The notes beneath the pieces are model-generated. The model was not told the origin of the DNA and made no database searches. It saw only the letters and a list, made by a program, of their open reading frames with translations. A DNA stretch of 64,000 bases from Pseudomonadota bacterium. Lineage in GTDB: Bacteria; Myxococcota; Myxococcia; Myxococcales; Myxococcaceae. The first letter of the stretch is position 1. The number at the start of each line of letters is the position of its first letter. Shown here in pieces: positions 30,551 through 38,586 of the stretch. The position numbers and the translations under genes were made by a program. Where the stretch lies: the NCBI GenBank assembly GCA_023426545.1, contig JAFAAN010000088.1, positions 1 to 64,000 on the forward strand. The letters run 5' to 3'.

Positions 30551-31537
30551 ATGGTCAGGCAGTTTCGGTGGGTGGGAGCGGCCTCACTGGCCGTATCTTT
30601 GACGCTGGGTGCGGGTGGGTGTGATCGAGGAAAGCAGGCAACTCCTCAGAGGAGTGAGGGACCTGTTGTTGCGGTTGTCGGGGACGGCGCCATCACGCAA
30701 CAGGAATTCGAAGCAAAGCTTGCCGAGCAGCCAGCCTTTATCCGTTCCCGCTATTCCTCCCAGGAAAAGAAGAAGGAATTCCTGGATAACCTTGTCCGCT
30801 TTGAGCTGCTCGTCCAAGAAGCCAAGCGTCGTGGGATGGACTCAGATCCAGAAGTCCTCGCCATGCTCGAAAAGGTCATGGTTCAGCGACTCGTCAAGGA
30901 ACACACCGAGACCGGTGAAGGCGCGACTGTGAGCGACGAGGACGCACGTGCCTACTACGAGGCCAATCTCTCTGAATTCGTCAAGCCGCCGCGGGTGCGC
31001 GTCAGTCATTTGTTCCTGAAGGCCCCTCGGGGCAGCCCGGAACGGGCAAAGGTGCTCGCGCAGGCAACCCGGCTCTCCACGGAGGTCCAGCGCGGGGAAA
31101 ATGCACAGCGCGCCTTCGACACGGTGGTCCGGACACACTCCCAGGACACCACCACCCAGGCGCAAGGTGGGGACCTGGGGTTCCGCACGCGGGAGGAATT
31201 GGTCGCGACCGGGGGCGAAGCCCTCGCCGATGCCGCCTTCACCCTCAAGGCCGTCGGTCAGCTCTCCCCTCCTATCGAGACAGATACTGGAATCCACCTG
31301 CTCATGCTGCAGGCCCGCCAGGTGGGGCTCGAACAGAAGTTCGACCAGGTGAAAGGCCGCATCGTGCAGCGACTGGAATCCGAGCGCCGGAGCAAGGCGC
31401 TCGACACGCTCGTCCAATCGCTGCGCGACAAGACCCAGGTGGAGATCAAGGACGACGTTCTGGCGCGGGTAAACCCTGAGACTGTCGGGGCCTCCGCGCC
31501 ATCAGCGACCGAGGAAAGCGAAGCGCATCGACCTTGA
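30551..31537 (+). CDS. Parvulin-type peptidyl-prolyl isomerase lipoprotein
   Basis: A 328-residue PpiC/PrsA-like protein, paralogous to its divergent neighbour. The ATG at 30551 has GGAG six bases upstream and gives a lipoprotein signal peptide ending at Cys24 (GAGGC); a GTG four codons earlier is less likely. The N-terminal helical region (40-145) carries the E-F-x-x-K-L and F-L-D-N-L-V-R-x-E-L-L patterns of SurA-like chaperones. The parvulin domain (about 148-258) keeps His153 in V-S-H-L-F, the G-G-D-L-G motif and His249 in G-I-H-L-L-M-L. It is therefore probably an active prolyl isomerase on the periplasmic side of a membrane. Its head-to-head position with the degenerate paralogue and the giant secreted protein suggests a shared folding task. 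Confidence 0.88.
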   Translation: MVRQFRWVGAASLAVSLTLGAGGCDRGKQATPQRSEGPVVAVVGDGAITQQEFEAKLAEQPAFIRSRYSSQEKKKEFLDNLVRFELLVQEAKRRGMDSDPEVLAMLEKVMVQRLVKEHTETGEGATVSDEDARAYYEANLSEFVKPPRVRVSHLFLKAPRGSPERAKVLAQATRLSTEVQRGENAQRAFDTVVRTHSQDTTTQAQGGDLGFRTREELVATGGEALADAAFTLKAVGQLSPPIETDTGIHLLMLQARQVGLEQKFDQVKGRIVQRLESERRSKALDTLVQSLRDKTQVEIKDDVLARVNPETVGASAPSATEESEAHRP

Positions 31538-31609
31538 CACGGCGATCTGGCCGATTCCCAGACACCGTTCGACCTCGACTGCTCGTGCGAGTCGTTGAGC
31601 ACCCAGCCT

Positions 31610-32683
31610 TCAGTGCAGATACGACAGCTGAAGCTGGGTGAACCGGTGGCCTGACAGGAGCGGGTTGGGCGGGTCCGCCATCTCCTGGGACCGGAAGACC
31701 ATGCCCAGGCCGAACTGGAACCCGCCCGCCCGGAAGGCAGCGCCGAATTCGCTGTCCCCGACGAGGGGCGTCTTCCGGACGCTGATGCTCGGGCGGAAGA
31801 GGGTTCCGTCCAGGAAGAGGTTCCTCGCGACTACCCTCACCTGCCCTCGGGCGTATAGGTAGGCCTCCCAGGCGCGCTCGTCTCGGATGGCTCCCAGCGC
31901 CGAGGACGCCTCGCCTGGGGCTCGTTGGGACTCCAGCTCCCGGACCACGGACGGCATGATGGGAGCCAACCCATACGGCCGGGCGAGATAGCCCACGCGC
32001 ACCGTTCCGCCCAGGCTCGCGTTCACAAACACCGTGCCCAACATCGCCCCAGCCGACCACGTCACGTCCACCACAGGGCTCCAGAGCAGCGGCTGCTCTC
32101 GCAGCGCGGAGAAGTGGAGCGTCGGCTCCGTGGGAAGCTGCTTCTCCCACCCCTCCGGAATCCTCGCCACCGTGCGCCCGAAGAGGTCGTTCAGCGCCCG
32201 GTGCAGCCACCGCTGCGTCTGCGCCGCGCCCGACGCCGGCCCCGTGACGCCCACCGTGGCCTGGAGCGTCAGCCTCGATGCATCCGCAGACGCCCTCCCT
32301 GCGTAGATGTGCTGGAACAGGACCCCGCCGTGCAACCACCCGCCATAGGGCCGGTCGTTCGGGTCCGGGAACACCGGCTGGTCCGGCAACGGAACAATCC
32401 GGCTGGGCGTGTACATGTTCTGCGCCAGCGAACCGCCACACAGGTACCGGTGCTGCACGCTGTCCGGAAGCCGAAGCGCCTGCGCGATGGCGCGGCACCC
32501 GCCGTACTCCCCGAGGTGCTCGACGCGCACGCCGTTCGTATAGAGCCGGTCGCTCCGGGCGAGCAGGTCGTTCTCGAAATGAAGGCTCGTGATGGACGGC
32601 AGCTTCTCCTCCACGGCCGCCGTGGAGGAGGACTGCGCCTGAGCCAGACAGGATGCGGTCAGCAGCGCGAGTGCCTTCAGCAT
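31610..32683 (-). CDS. LpxR-family lipid A deacylase (DUF2219)
   Basis: A 357-residue outer-membrane beta-barrel of the LpxR family, which removes the 3'-acyloxyacyl group of lipid A in Salmonella. A signal peptide (about residues 1-16, ending LAQAQ) precedes the family signature F-E-N-D (N38, D39), then D-R-L-Y-T-N-G (45-51), where LpxR has active-site and calcium-binding residues. D-R-P-Y-G-G-W-L-H (110-118) follows; His118 is the likely catalytic histidine. The chain ends in alternating strands closing with LQLSYLH, typical of barrel termini. It lies 25 bases downstream of the sppA-like gene on the same strand, so the two are probably co-transcribed. Family membership is firm; the exact lipid substrate is not. 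Confidence 0.85.
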   Translation of the reverse strand: MLKALALLTASCLAQAQSSSTAAVEEKLPSITSLHFENDLLARSDRLYTNGVRVEHLGEYGGCRAIAQALRLPDSVQHRYLCGGSLAQNMYTPSRIVPLPDQPVFPDPNDRPYGGWLHGGVLFQHIYAGRASADASRLTLQATVGVTGPASGAAQTQRWLHRALNDLFGRTVARIPEGWEKQLPTEPTLHFSALREQPLLWSPVVDVTWSAGAMLGTVFVNASLGGTVRVGYLARPYGLAPIMPSVVRELESQRAPGEASSALGAIRDERAWEAYLYARGQVRVVARNLFLDGTLFRPSISVRKTPLVGDSEFGAAFRAGGFQFGLGMVFRSQEMADPPNPLLSGHRFTQLQLSYLH

Positions 32684-32708
32684 CGCGCCATTCTACCGCT
32701 CGCGGCCG

Positions 32709-34523
32709 TCAGCCCCCGAATGGCCACTGGTCATCAGCAAACACTCGACTCAGCAGGTCGGCCAGCTCGAAACGCCCGTGGGCCTCGAAGCGCTCCGTCC
32801 CTCCGAGGAGGCTCAAACCCAATGCGGAGGGGCACAGCGCATACGCTCGCGACTGGGACGCTCCCAGCAGCAACTTCAGCAGGTTGAGCCGCTGCTTGGG
32901 CCCGCCGTAGGTCATGATTTCGAAGCGCTCGGTGGGCACCTTCGCCAGCGACAGGGCGTGGCGGCATGCGTCCTCGAAGCCCGCGACCTGGTCTACCAGC
33001 CCCACCGCCTTCCCTCGCCTGCCCGAATACACGCGGCCCTCCGCCAACTGGTGGATCTCCTCCTTCGTCCGTCCCCTCCCCTTGGCCACGATGTCGAGGA
33101 ACGCCTGGTACATCTCCTCCACCTCCGCCTCCAGCGTCGCCCGCTCATGGGGGCTGAAGCCGCGTGAGTTGGAGAAGATGGCCGAGTTCTCTCCTCGGGC
33201 CAGCACCGTCCGGTGCACGCCGAGCTTCTCCATCAACCCCGACACGTCGAACTTGCCGGCGAAGACGCCAATCGACCCGACCATGGCGTGCGGAGCGGCC
33301 CAGATCTCCTTCGCCCCCACCGCCACCATGTACCCGGCGCTGGCGCATACCCGGTCCATGTACGCGATGACGGGCTTCTTCCGCGCCACCCGCTGGACCG
33401 CCTCCAGCATCTGCTCCGACGCCAGCGGCGTCCCGCCCGGGCTGTTCACATAGAGCAGCACCGCCTTCGTGCGCTTGTCCCGCCCCGCCGCGCGCAGCGC
33501 CTTCACCACCGTGTCCGACGTCGCCATCCGCCCGCTGGCGCCCTTGCCGGGGATGATCATCCCGGACACGGGCACTACCGCCAGCCGGGCCACCCGCCGC
33601 AGGGGCCTCCAACGCACCGGCGGAAATGGCACGGTGGCCAGGTACGTCGCCATCGGCTCCAGCTCCGTCTCCTCCGCATCCCCGCCGTCCGTCACGAGCC
33701 CCAGGTGCGCGGGCAGGTCCGCCTCGCTCACCAGCGCATCCACCAGCCCCGCGTCCAGGGCCCGGCGGGCGCTGAAGGGGCCTCGGTCGATGAGCCCCCG
33801 GACCTCCTCCGGCGTCTTCCGTCGCCCGCGCGACACCGCGTCCACCAGGTCCGCGTAGCGCTCGTCGAGGAACGACTCCACGGTGCGCGCCTGGATGTCC
33901 GACACCACGGTGTCCGTGAACAGCTCCGGCGCCGTCTTGTAATCCCCCCGCCGGACGAAGTGCGGCCGGATGCCGGCGCGTGACAGGCCCTCGCCCAACG
34001 CGATGGGTTCGGCGGCGTAGCCCACCAGCTCCACGCGGCCCATGGGGGCCAGGAGCACTTCGTCCGCCGCGCACAAGAGCGAGTACGCCTCGTTGTCCAC
34101 GCTCACCGCCCAGCCCACCACCCGCTTCCCCTGGCGCTGGAAGGCCGTCACCACGGCCACCAGCGCGTCACGCTTCGCCGCGGGCACGGCCAGCGACTCC
34201 ACCTCCAGGAGGATGCCCTTCACCCGGGCGTCCTTCGCGAGGACCTCCAGCGCTTCGCGGAAGCGCTCCACCGAGGTGACATCCGCGGGTTCGGGACGGC
34301 TGACGCCCAGCTGAAGCTTCCGGCGGCGCTGCTCGCGGTACGGCGGGTCCCCCGTCAGCCGGAAGCGGACGTAGGAGGGCCGGTCGCCCGCGGACATCAT
34401 CCGGAAGGGAGCGCCCAACAAGGCGCGCACGAGGAGGGTCAGGTTGGTGAGGGCGATGAAGGGCAGGCGCAGCATGGCGTCCGGGAAGGAAATGTGGGTC
34501 TCCGGCCCGTAATGGACGCTCAC
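32709..34523 (-). CDS. sppA: Signal peptide peptidase SppA, 67-kDa type
   Basis: A serine-lysine protease (604 residues) with the tandem-domain layout of E. coli SppA, which digests leftover signal peptides in the inner membrane. The N-terminal half carries the general base Lys196 in G-D-Y-K-T-A-P-E-L-F. The C-terminal half carries the nucleophile Ser395 in C-A-S-A-G-Y-M, preceded by S-P-G-G-T and followed by V-G-S-I-G-V. An N-terminal hydrophobic stretch (about 17-38) could anchor it. The GTG start has no strong ribosome site; ATG at 34475 is an alternative that keeps the anchor. It heads a probable two-gene operon with the LpxR-like gene and diverges from the small membrane-protein gene 57 bases away. 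Confidence 0.92.
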   Translation of the reverse strand: MSVHYGPETHISFPDAMLRLPFIALTNLTLLVRALLGAPFRMMSAGDRPSYVRFRLTGDPPYREQRRRKLQLGVSRPEPADVTSVERFREALEVLAKDARVKGILLEVESLAVPAAKRDALVAVVTAFQRQGKRVVGWAVSVDNEAYSLLCAADEVLLAPMGRVELVGYAAEPIALGEGLSRAGIRPHFVRRGDYKTAPELFTDTVVSDIQARTVESFLDERYADLVDAVSRGRRKTPEEVRGLIDRGPFSARRALDAGLVDALVSEADLPAHLGLVTDGGDAEETELEPMATYLATVPFPPVRWRPLRRVARLAVVPVSGMIIPGKGASGRMATSDTVVKALRAAGRDKRTKAVLLYVNSPGGTPLASEQMLEAVQRVARKKPVIAYMDRVCASAGYMVAVGAKEIWAAPHAMVGSIGVFAGKFDVSGLMEKLGVHRTVLARGENSAIFSNSRGFSPHERATLEAEVEEMYQAFLDIVAKGRGRTKEEIHQLAEGRVYSGRRGKAVGLVDQVAGFEDACRHALSLAKVPTERFEIMTYGGPKQRLNLLKLLLGASQSRAYALCPSALGLSLLGGTERFEAHGRFELADLLSRVFADDQWPFGG

Positions 34524-34580
34524 TCGGGGTGCAAGCCCTGTTCAGTCCATCCGTTGGGTCGTGATAGCCTCCCCCGCCAT

Positions 34581-34925
34581 ATGCGATATCTCGTCCCCCG
34601 GTTGCTCCTCTTCCTCGCGCTCGGCTCGGGTGGTGCCGCGCTGGCCCAGCCTCGCAAGCAGGTCCAGGAGTTCCAGGCCCCCCGCGAGATGACCCCCGAG
34701 GAGCGCGAGGCCGCCAAGCAGCGTGCCATGGGCAACAACCTCAACTCCTATGGCAAGGACGTCCAGCTCAAGCAGAAGCCGATTCCGTGGATGGCCATTG
34801 GGCTCGCGGGGCTCGTGTTCGTGGCCGCCGTGCCCTTCGCCCTCCGCGCCTACCGCAACACGTCCAAGGACATCGCGGGGCAGAACACCTTCGGCGCCAA
34901 CCGCGGCGACGACGAAGTGGCCTGA
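34581..34925 (+). CDS. Small secreted or membrane protein of unknown function
   Basis: A 114-residue protein. The ATG at 34581 is chosen because it begins a clean signal peptide (MRYLVPRLLLFLALGSGG, cleavage after ALAQ); upstream in-frame starts add an unlikely leader. A charged helical stretch (about 25-70, rich in E, R, K and Q) is followed by one transmembrane helix (about 70-90, WMAIGLAGLVFVAAVPFAL) and a short polar tail. The likely topology is a soluble N-terminal part outside and a cytoplasmic tail. I do not recognise the family. It is divergent from sppA and convergent with rtcA, with only 20 bases before the latter's stop. Protein-like composition and a proper signal peptide support it being a gene. 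Confidence 0.75.
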   Translation: MRYLVPRLLLFLALGSGGAALAQPRKQVQEFQAPREMTPEEREAAKQRAMGNNLNSYGKDVQLKQKPIPWMAIGLAGLVFVAAVPFALRAYRNTSKDIAGQNTFGANRGDDEVA

Positions 34926-34945
34926 GCCGCCCACCGGCCTGGACC

Positions 34946-36028
34946 TCAGGCCGGCCGGACCTCCACCGAACCGCCTCCATCCACCGTGACGCGCACGGGA
35001 AGGAAGCGCTCCACGACGCGCGCGTGGGTGGTGAGGTGGTCGGTGATGCGCGCAGCCGTGAAGCGCGTGGTGCCCGGTGACGCCGGGCCCAGGCGCCCAG
35101 AGGCCAGCAGCGCGGCCGGAAGGAGGATCTGATCGGCGAGGTGCTCGTCGAGCGCCCCGCCCGTCTCCATGAACCGCGCCAGGGCCTCGCCCGCCTCGCG
35201 GCCCACGTCCTCGGCGGGCCGGCCTCGCTCCCCCAGCGCGGTGAAGCCCGCGATGGTGTGCTCGAACTGCGCCAGGACGAAGGTCGCCGTCCCCACCGAG
35301 CGCGTCACGGCCAGGGGCCGGTTGTCCGCCTCCGCCAGGATGCCGCGCTCACGAAGCGCGCCCACGGCGGCCCGGGACTGACGCTCCGCGATGGTGAAGG
35401 GCAGCCCGCCGGTGAAGGACGACACGCGGACCTCGCGCAGCATGCCGCGCGCGGGCAGCTCCACCAACCGGGGCGGCTCCTGCGGCGCCCCCACCTCCGC
35501 GACAAGCTCGCCCGCGCCCTCCGGGTAGAACCCTGCATGGACCAGGGAGAGCACCACGGGCAGGCCATACGCGTGCGCCACCGGCTGCCACACGGTGGCC
35601 ACGTAGTGGAAGCTGGGGCTGTGAGACAGGTGCGTGCCACCTCGCAGCGTCAGGCGCCCCCCGCCGGCCAGCGCCAGGGGGTACACGAGGCACTGGAACA
35701 GCAGCGGCGTGCTCCCCGCGGTGCCCACCTCCAGCAGATAGTCGCCGGGGCGCACCGGGGCTGGCGTGAAGGCGAGCTCGGACGCGCCGACGGTGGCGCC
35801 CTCGCTGGAGGCGGCGCCGCCGCACAGCGCCTCGGCGCCGCGCACACAGGCCAGGTGCTGGGGCCGAAGACCGGGCGGTTCACGCCGCTCGCGCAGGCGG
35901 GTGATGTGGAACGGGCGGCCGGTGATGAGCGACAGCGACAGCGCCGAGCGGAGAATCTGTCCGCCGCCCTCGCCTTCACTCCCATCCAGCCGCACCAGCC
36001 CGGTGCCGGGCACGTCGGTGCCGGTCAT
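34946..36028 (-). CDS. rtcA: RNA 3'-terminal phosphate cyclase
   Basis: A 360-residue enzyme that converts an RNA 3'-phosphate to a 2',3'-cyclic phosphate using ATP through a covalent histidine-AMP intermediate. The N-terminus has the family signature G-E-G-G-G-Q-I-L-R-S-A-L (about 19-30), and R-P-Q-H-L lies near residue 56. The catalytic motif H-L-A-D-Q-I-L-L-P has His296 as the adenylated residue (His309 in E. coli). GGGAGGG lies just before the ATG. The upstream CocE-type gene is on the same strand with a 63-base gap. No RtcB ligase or RtcR activator gene is in the window, so it is not in the classical rtc operon here. Confidence 0.93.
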   Translation of the reverse strand: MTGTDVPGTGLVRLDGSEGEGGGQILRSALSLSLITGRPFHITRLRERREPPGLRPQHLACVRGAEALCGGAASSEGATVGASELAFTPAPVRPGDYLLEVGTAGSTPLLFQCLVYPLALAGGGRLTLRGGTHLSHSPSFHYVATVWQPVAHAYGLPVVLSLVHAGFYPEGAGELVAEVGAPQEPPRLVELPARGMLREVRVSSFTGGLPFTIAERQSRAAVGALRERGILAEADNRPLAVTRSVGTATFVLAQFEHTIAGFTALGERGRPAEDVGREAGEALARFMETGGALDEHLADQILLPAALLASGRLGPASPGTTRFTAARITDHLTTHARVVERFLPVRVTVDGGGSVEVRPA

Positions 36029-36091
36029 GACCCTCCCGTGTCGGGTTCCACCGCGTGAATTCCCAGGGTAGCAGGAAGTGAGCTACCCGCC

Positions 36092-38029
36092 CTATTCGTC
36101 CAGCGCCGGGAGCACGCCCACCTGGACGAAGCTCGGGTTCGTGGCCGAGTGGTAGACGCGGTGGGTGGACCGGGTGAAGTGCTCCTCCCTCGCCTCGAAG
36201 ATGTTGGGCACGTAGGTCTGCGGGTTGCGGTCGATGAACGGGAACCAGCTCGACTGGACCTGGATCATGACGCGGTGGCCGCGCAGGAAGGTGTGGAACA
36301 CGTCGTTGATGACGAAGCGCACCTTCGTCACCTCTCCCGGCTTGAAGGGCTTGGGCTCGCTGTAGCTCTCGCGGAAGCGGCCCCGGAAGGGCTCGCCGCG
36401 CACCAGCGTCTGCTGATGCCCCCGGTTCTTCTGCCCCTTCTCCTCGTCCGCCTTGCGCCAGCCGCGCACCTTGCCCGGGTTGACGTCTACCAGCTTCACC
36501 ACCCAGTCCGCGTCCGTCCCGGTGGTGGACACCCAGAGCTCGGCCTCCAGGGGCCCCGCCACCGTCAGGTCCTGCGCCAGGGGCTCGGTCTCGAACACGA
36601 GGACGTCGGGCCGGCGCGCCGCGAAGCGCTGATCCTCCGTCATGTAGGCCTTGCTCCAGCCCGTCGTGAGCTCCTGCGTGTAGGGCACGGGCTTGTCCGG
36701 GTCGCTCACGTACTCCGCGAAGGACGCGCCGGCGGTCTTGGGGGCCTGGGTGGACAGGCCCCCCTTGGGTTGGAAGTAGAGCTTCGTCTGACGCAGGCCC
36801 TTGGGCGGCCAGCTCTCGAAGCGGCGCCAGCGGTTGGCGCCCGTCTCGAACACCAGGGCCTCGGGCACGTCCGGCTTGGGGCCGCCCTTGAGGTGGTGCT
36901 TGAAGAAGTCCAGCGCCAGCGACTGGTACGTCTCGCTGGTCGAGAAGCCGAAGTCCGCGTCCCCCAGCGACTCGCCATCCGTGCGCTGCCAGCCGCCATG
37001 CGGCCACGGCCCCATGATGAGGCTGTTCGAGATGCCGGGGTTCTGCTTCTCGATGGCGGCATAGGTCCGCAGCGGGCCGTACAGGTCCTCGGTGTCATAC
37101 CAGCCGCCCACCGTGAGCACGGCCGCCTTGATGTTCTTCAGGTGTGGCAGCAGGTTCCGGGCCTGCCAGAAGGCGTCGTAGTTGGGGTGCGCCGTGACGT
37201 CCTTCCAGAACGCGACGTCCCCCTTGAGGTACTTCGCGTCCGCGTTGCCCAGGGGGCCCAGGTCCATGAAGAACTGGTAGCCGTCGGGCGTGCCGAAGTC
37301 GAAGCGCTGCCACTCCTCGTTGTCCGTGGGCTGGGGACGGGGCTTGCCGAACGACGAGAAGAAGGAGAACGCGAGCGACAGGTTGAAGGCGCCGTGCCGG
37401 TGCATGTCGTCCCAGAACCAGTCCGCGATGGGCGCCTGCGGAGACACCGCCTTGAGCGCCGGATGCGAGTCGATGGCGCCCGCCGACGTGTAGAAGCCCG
37501 GATACGAAATCCCCCACTGCCCCACGCGGCCGTTGTTGTGCGGGACGTTCTTCACCAGCCACTCGATGGTGTCGTACGTGTCCGTGCTCTCGTCGAAGTC
37601 CCTGGGCCCGGACTTCTTCGGCTTGTGCGGCCGGACGTTGACGAACTCGCCCTCCGACATGTTCCGGCCGCGCACGTCCTGGCTGACGAAGATGAAGCCC
37701 TCCTTCTCGAACGCCTCGGAGGGCCCCAGCGCGGAGGGATAGCGGTCCACGCCATACGGCGCGACGCTGTACGGCGTGCGCACCATCAAGAAGGGATAGC
37801 GCTTCGACGGCGACGCCCCCACGGGCACGTACACGGCGGTGAACAGGCGCGTCCCGTCCCGCATGGGGATGCGGTACTCGTACTTCGTGAACCGCGACCG
37901 GACGTGCTCGGTGCGCTCGGGGGAGAAGCCGTAGGGGTGCTTCGGAGCCGGCGCGGGAGTCTGGGCCAGCGCCGGGCCCGCGGCGCAGGCCAGCAGGACC
38001 GCCGCGAGGCGTCGGGACACGGGATGCAT
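36092..38029 (-). CDS. Secreted CocE/NonD-family serine hydrolase
   Basis: A 645-residue protein of the X-Pro dipeptidyl-peptidase S15/CocE group, which includes cocaine esterase, alpha-amino-acid ester hydrolases and glutaryl-7-ACA acylases. A signal peptide of about 22 residues (ending ALAQT) sends it to the periplasm or outside. The alpha/beta-hydrolase core shows the nucleophile Ser175 in G-Q-W-G-I-S-Y-P-G-F, the acid Asp312 in G-G-W-Y-D-T and the base His344 in G-P-W-P-H-G-G-W. The C-terminal third is the jelly-roll domain of the family. CAGGAG precedes the ATG. The substrate is not predictable: it may be an ester or amide of an amino acid or a beta-lactam-like compound. Confidence 0.9.
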   Translation of the reverse strand: MHPVSRRLAAVLLACAAGPALAQTPAPAPKHPYGFSPERTEHVRSRFTKYEYRIPMRDGTRLFTAVYVPVGASPSKRYPFLMVRTPYSVAPYGVDRYPSALGPSEAFEKEGFIFVSQDVRGRNMSEGEFVNVRPHKPKKSGPRDFDESTDTYDTIEWLVKNVPHNNGRVGQWGISYPGFYTSAGAIDSHPALKAVSPQAPIADWFWDDMHRHGAFNLSLAFSFFSSFGKPRPQPTDNEEWQRFDFGTPDGYQFFMDLGPLGNADAKYLKGDVAFWKDVTAHPNYDAFWQARNLLPHLKNIKAAVLTVGGWYDTEDLYGPLRTYAAIEKQNPGISNSLIMGPWPHGGWQRTDGESLGDADFGFSTSETYQSLALDFFKHHLKGGPKPDVPEALVFETGANRWRRFESWPPKGLRQTKLYFQPKGGLSTQAPKTAGASFAEYVSDPDKPVPYTQELTTGWSKAYMTEDQRFAARRPDVLVFETEPLAQDLTVAGPLEAELWVSTTGTDADWVVKLVDVNPGKVRGWRKADEEKGQKNRGHQQTLVRGEPFRGRFRESYSEPKPFKPGEVTKVRFVINDVFHTFLRGHRVMIQVQSSWFPFIDRNPQTYVPNIFEAREEHFTRSTHRVYHSATNPSFVQVGVLPALDE

Positions 38030-38187
38030 GGACGCTCCTGGAACGAGGGTGCTGGGAGACGGGCCCGCAACAGCGTGGCCGCTTGCTTGTTCCCGGAATC
38101 CGCGGCGCGCTTCACTGCCGTCGTCCAGCGCTGCTCGCGGCCCGACGCCGCGAGTCCATGAGGACCCTTCCGCCAGCGCGGCGTGGG

Positions 38188-38391
38188 TCAGGGGGCGTCC
38201 GCCTGGCCTCCCTCGATGATGCGCAGCCTGGGGGCTGACGCGCGCTCGGGGCCACCTGTCCCCGCGGCGGGCCTCTCCCCCGGCGCCGCGCGATCCGCCG
38301 AGGGCGCGCGCGCGCTGGAAGCCGCGGACGACGTGCGCCTCGGTGCGGGCCGGAGCGGCAGACCGTAATACAGGTACATATCGAGCAACAT
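38188..38391 (-). CDS. Small hypothetical protein (67 residues)
   Basis: A short frame in the gap between the CocE-type gene and the helical lipoprotein gene, all on the minus strand. The ATG at 38391 has a strong ribosome site (GGGGAAGG, six bases upstream). The product starts with a hydrophobic segment (MLLDMYLYYGLPLRP), has a Pro/Ala/Arg/Ser-rich middle and ends RLRIIEGGQADAP. I recognise no family. The ribosome site and amphipathic start support translation; the low-complexity middle is a reason for doubt. Flanking gaps of 158 and 195 bases show no other gene. Confidence 0.45.
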   Translation of the reverse strand: MLLDMYLYYGLPLRPAPRRTSSAASSARAPSADRAAPGERPAAGTGGPERASAPRLRIIEGGQADAP

Positions 38392-38586
38392 GGAGTGCCT
38401 TCCCCGCTCAGAGATGGTGTTGCCACCGGGGCCGGCCTCCCTCCGGGGCATGCCTCCTCGGAACCGGAGGCGAAGCGCACCGTGCCACGGCCACCTCGCC
38501 TCCTTCTCGTGAAAAAAGATGAAGACGTGTGGCCGTCATTTCCGTCGGACTTCGGACAATCTGTCGGATTTTCGGTGGGCTCCGCG

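Noticed and set aside
31538..31609. Possible terminator between the convergent foldase and LpxR-like genes.
   Set aside because: Only a short imperfect stem is visible and there is no T-run.
36149..38161. A 670-codon plus-strand frame opposite the CocE-type gene.
   Set aside because: The minus strand gives a full CocE/NonD protein with signal peptide and triad; the plus product is Arg/Leu/Val-rich shadow sequence.
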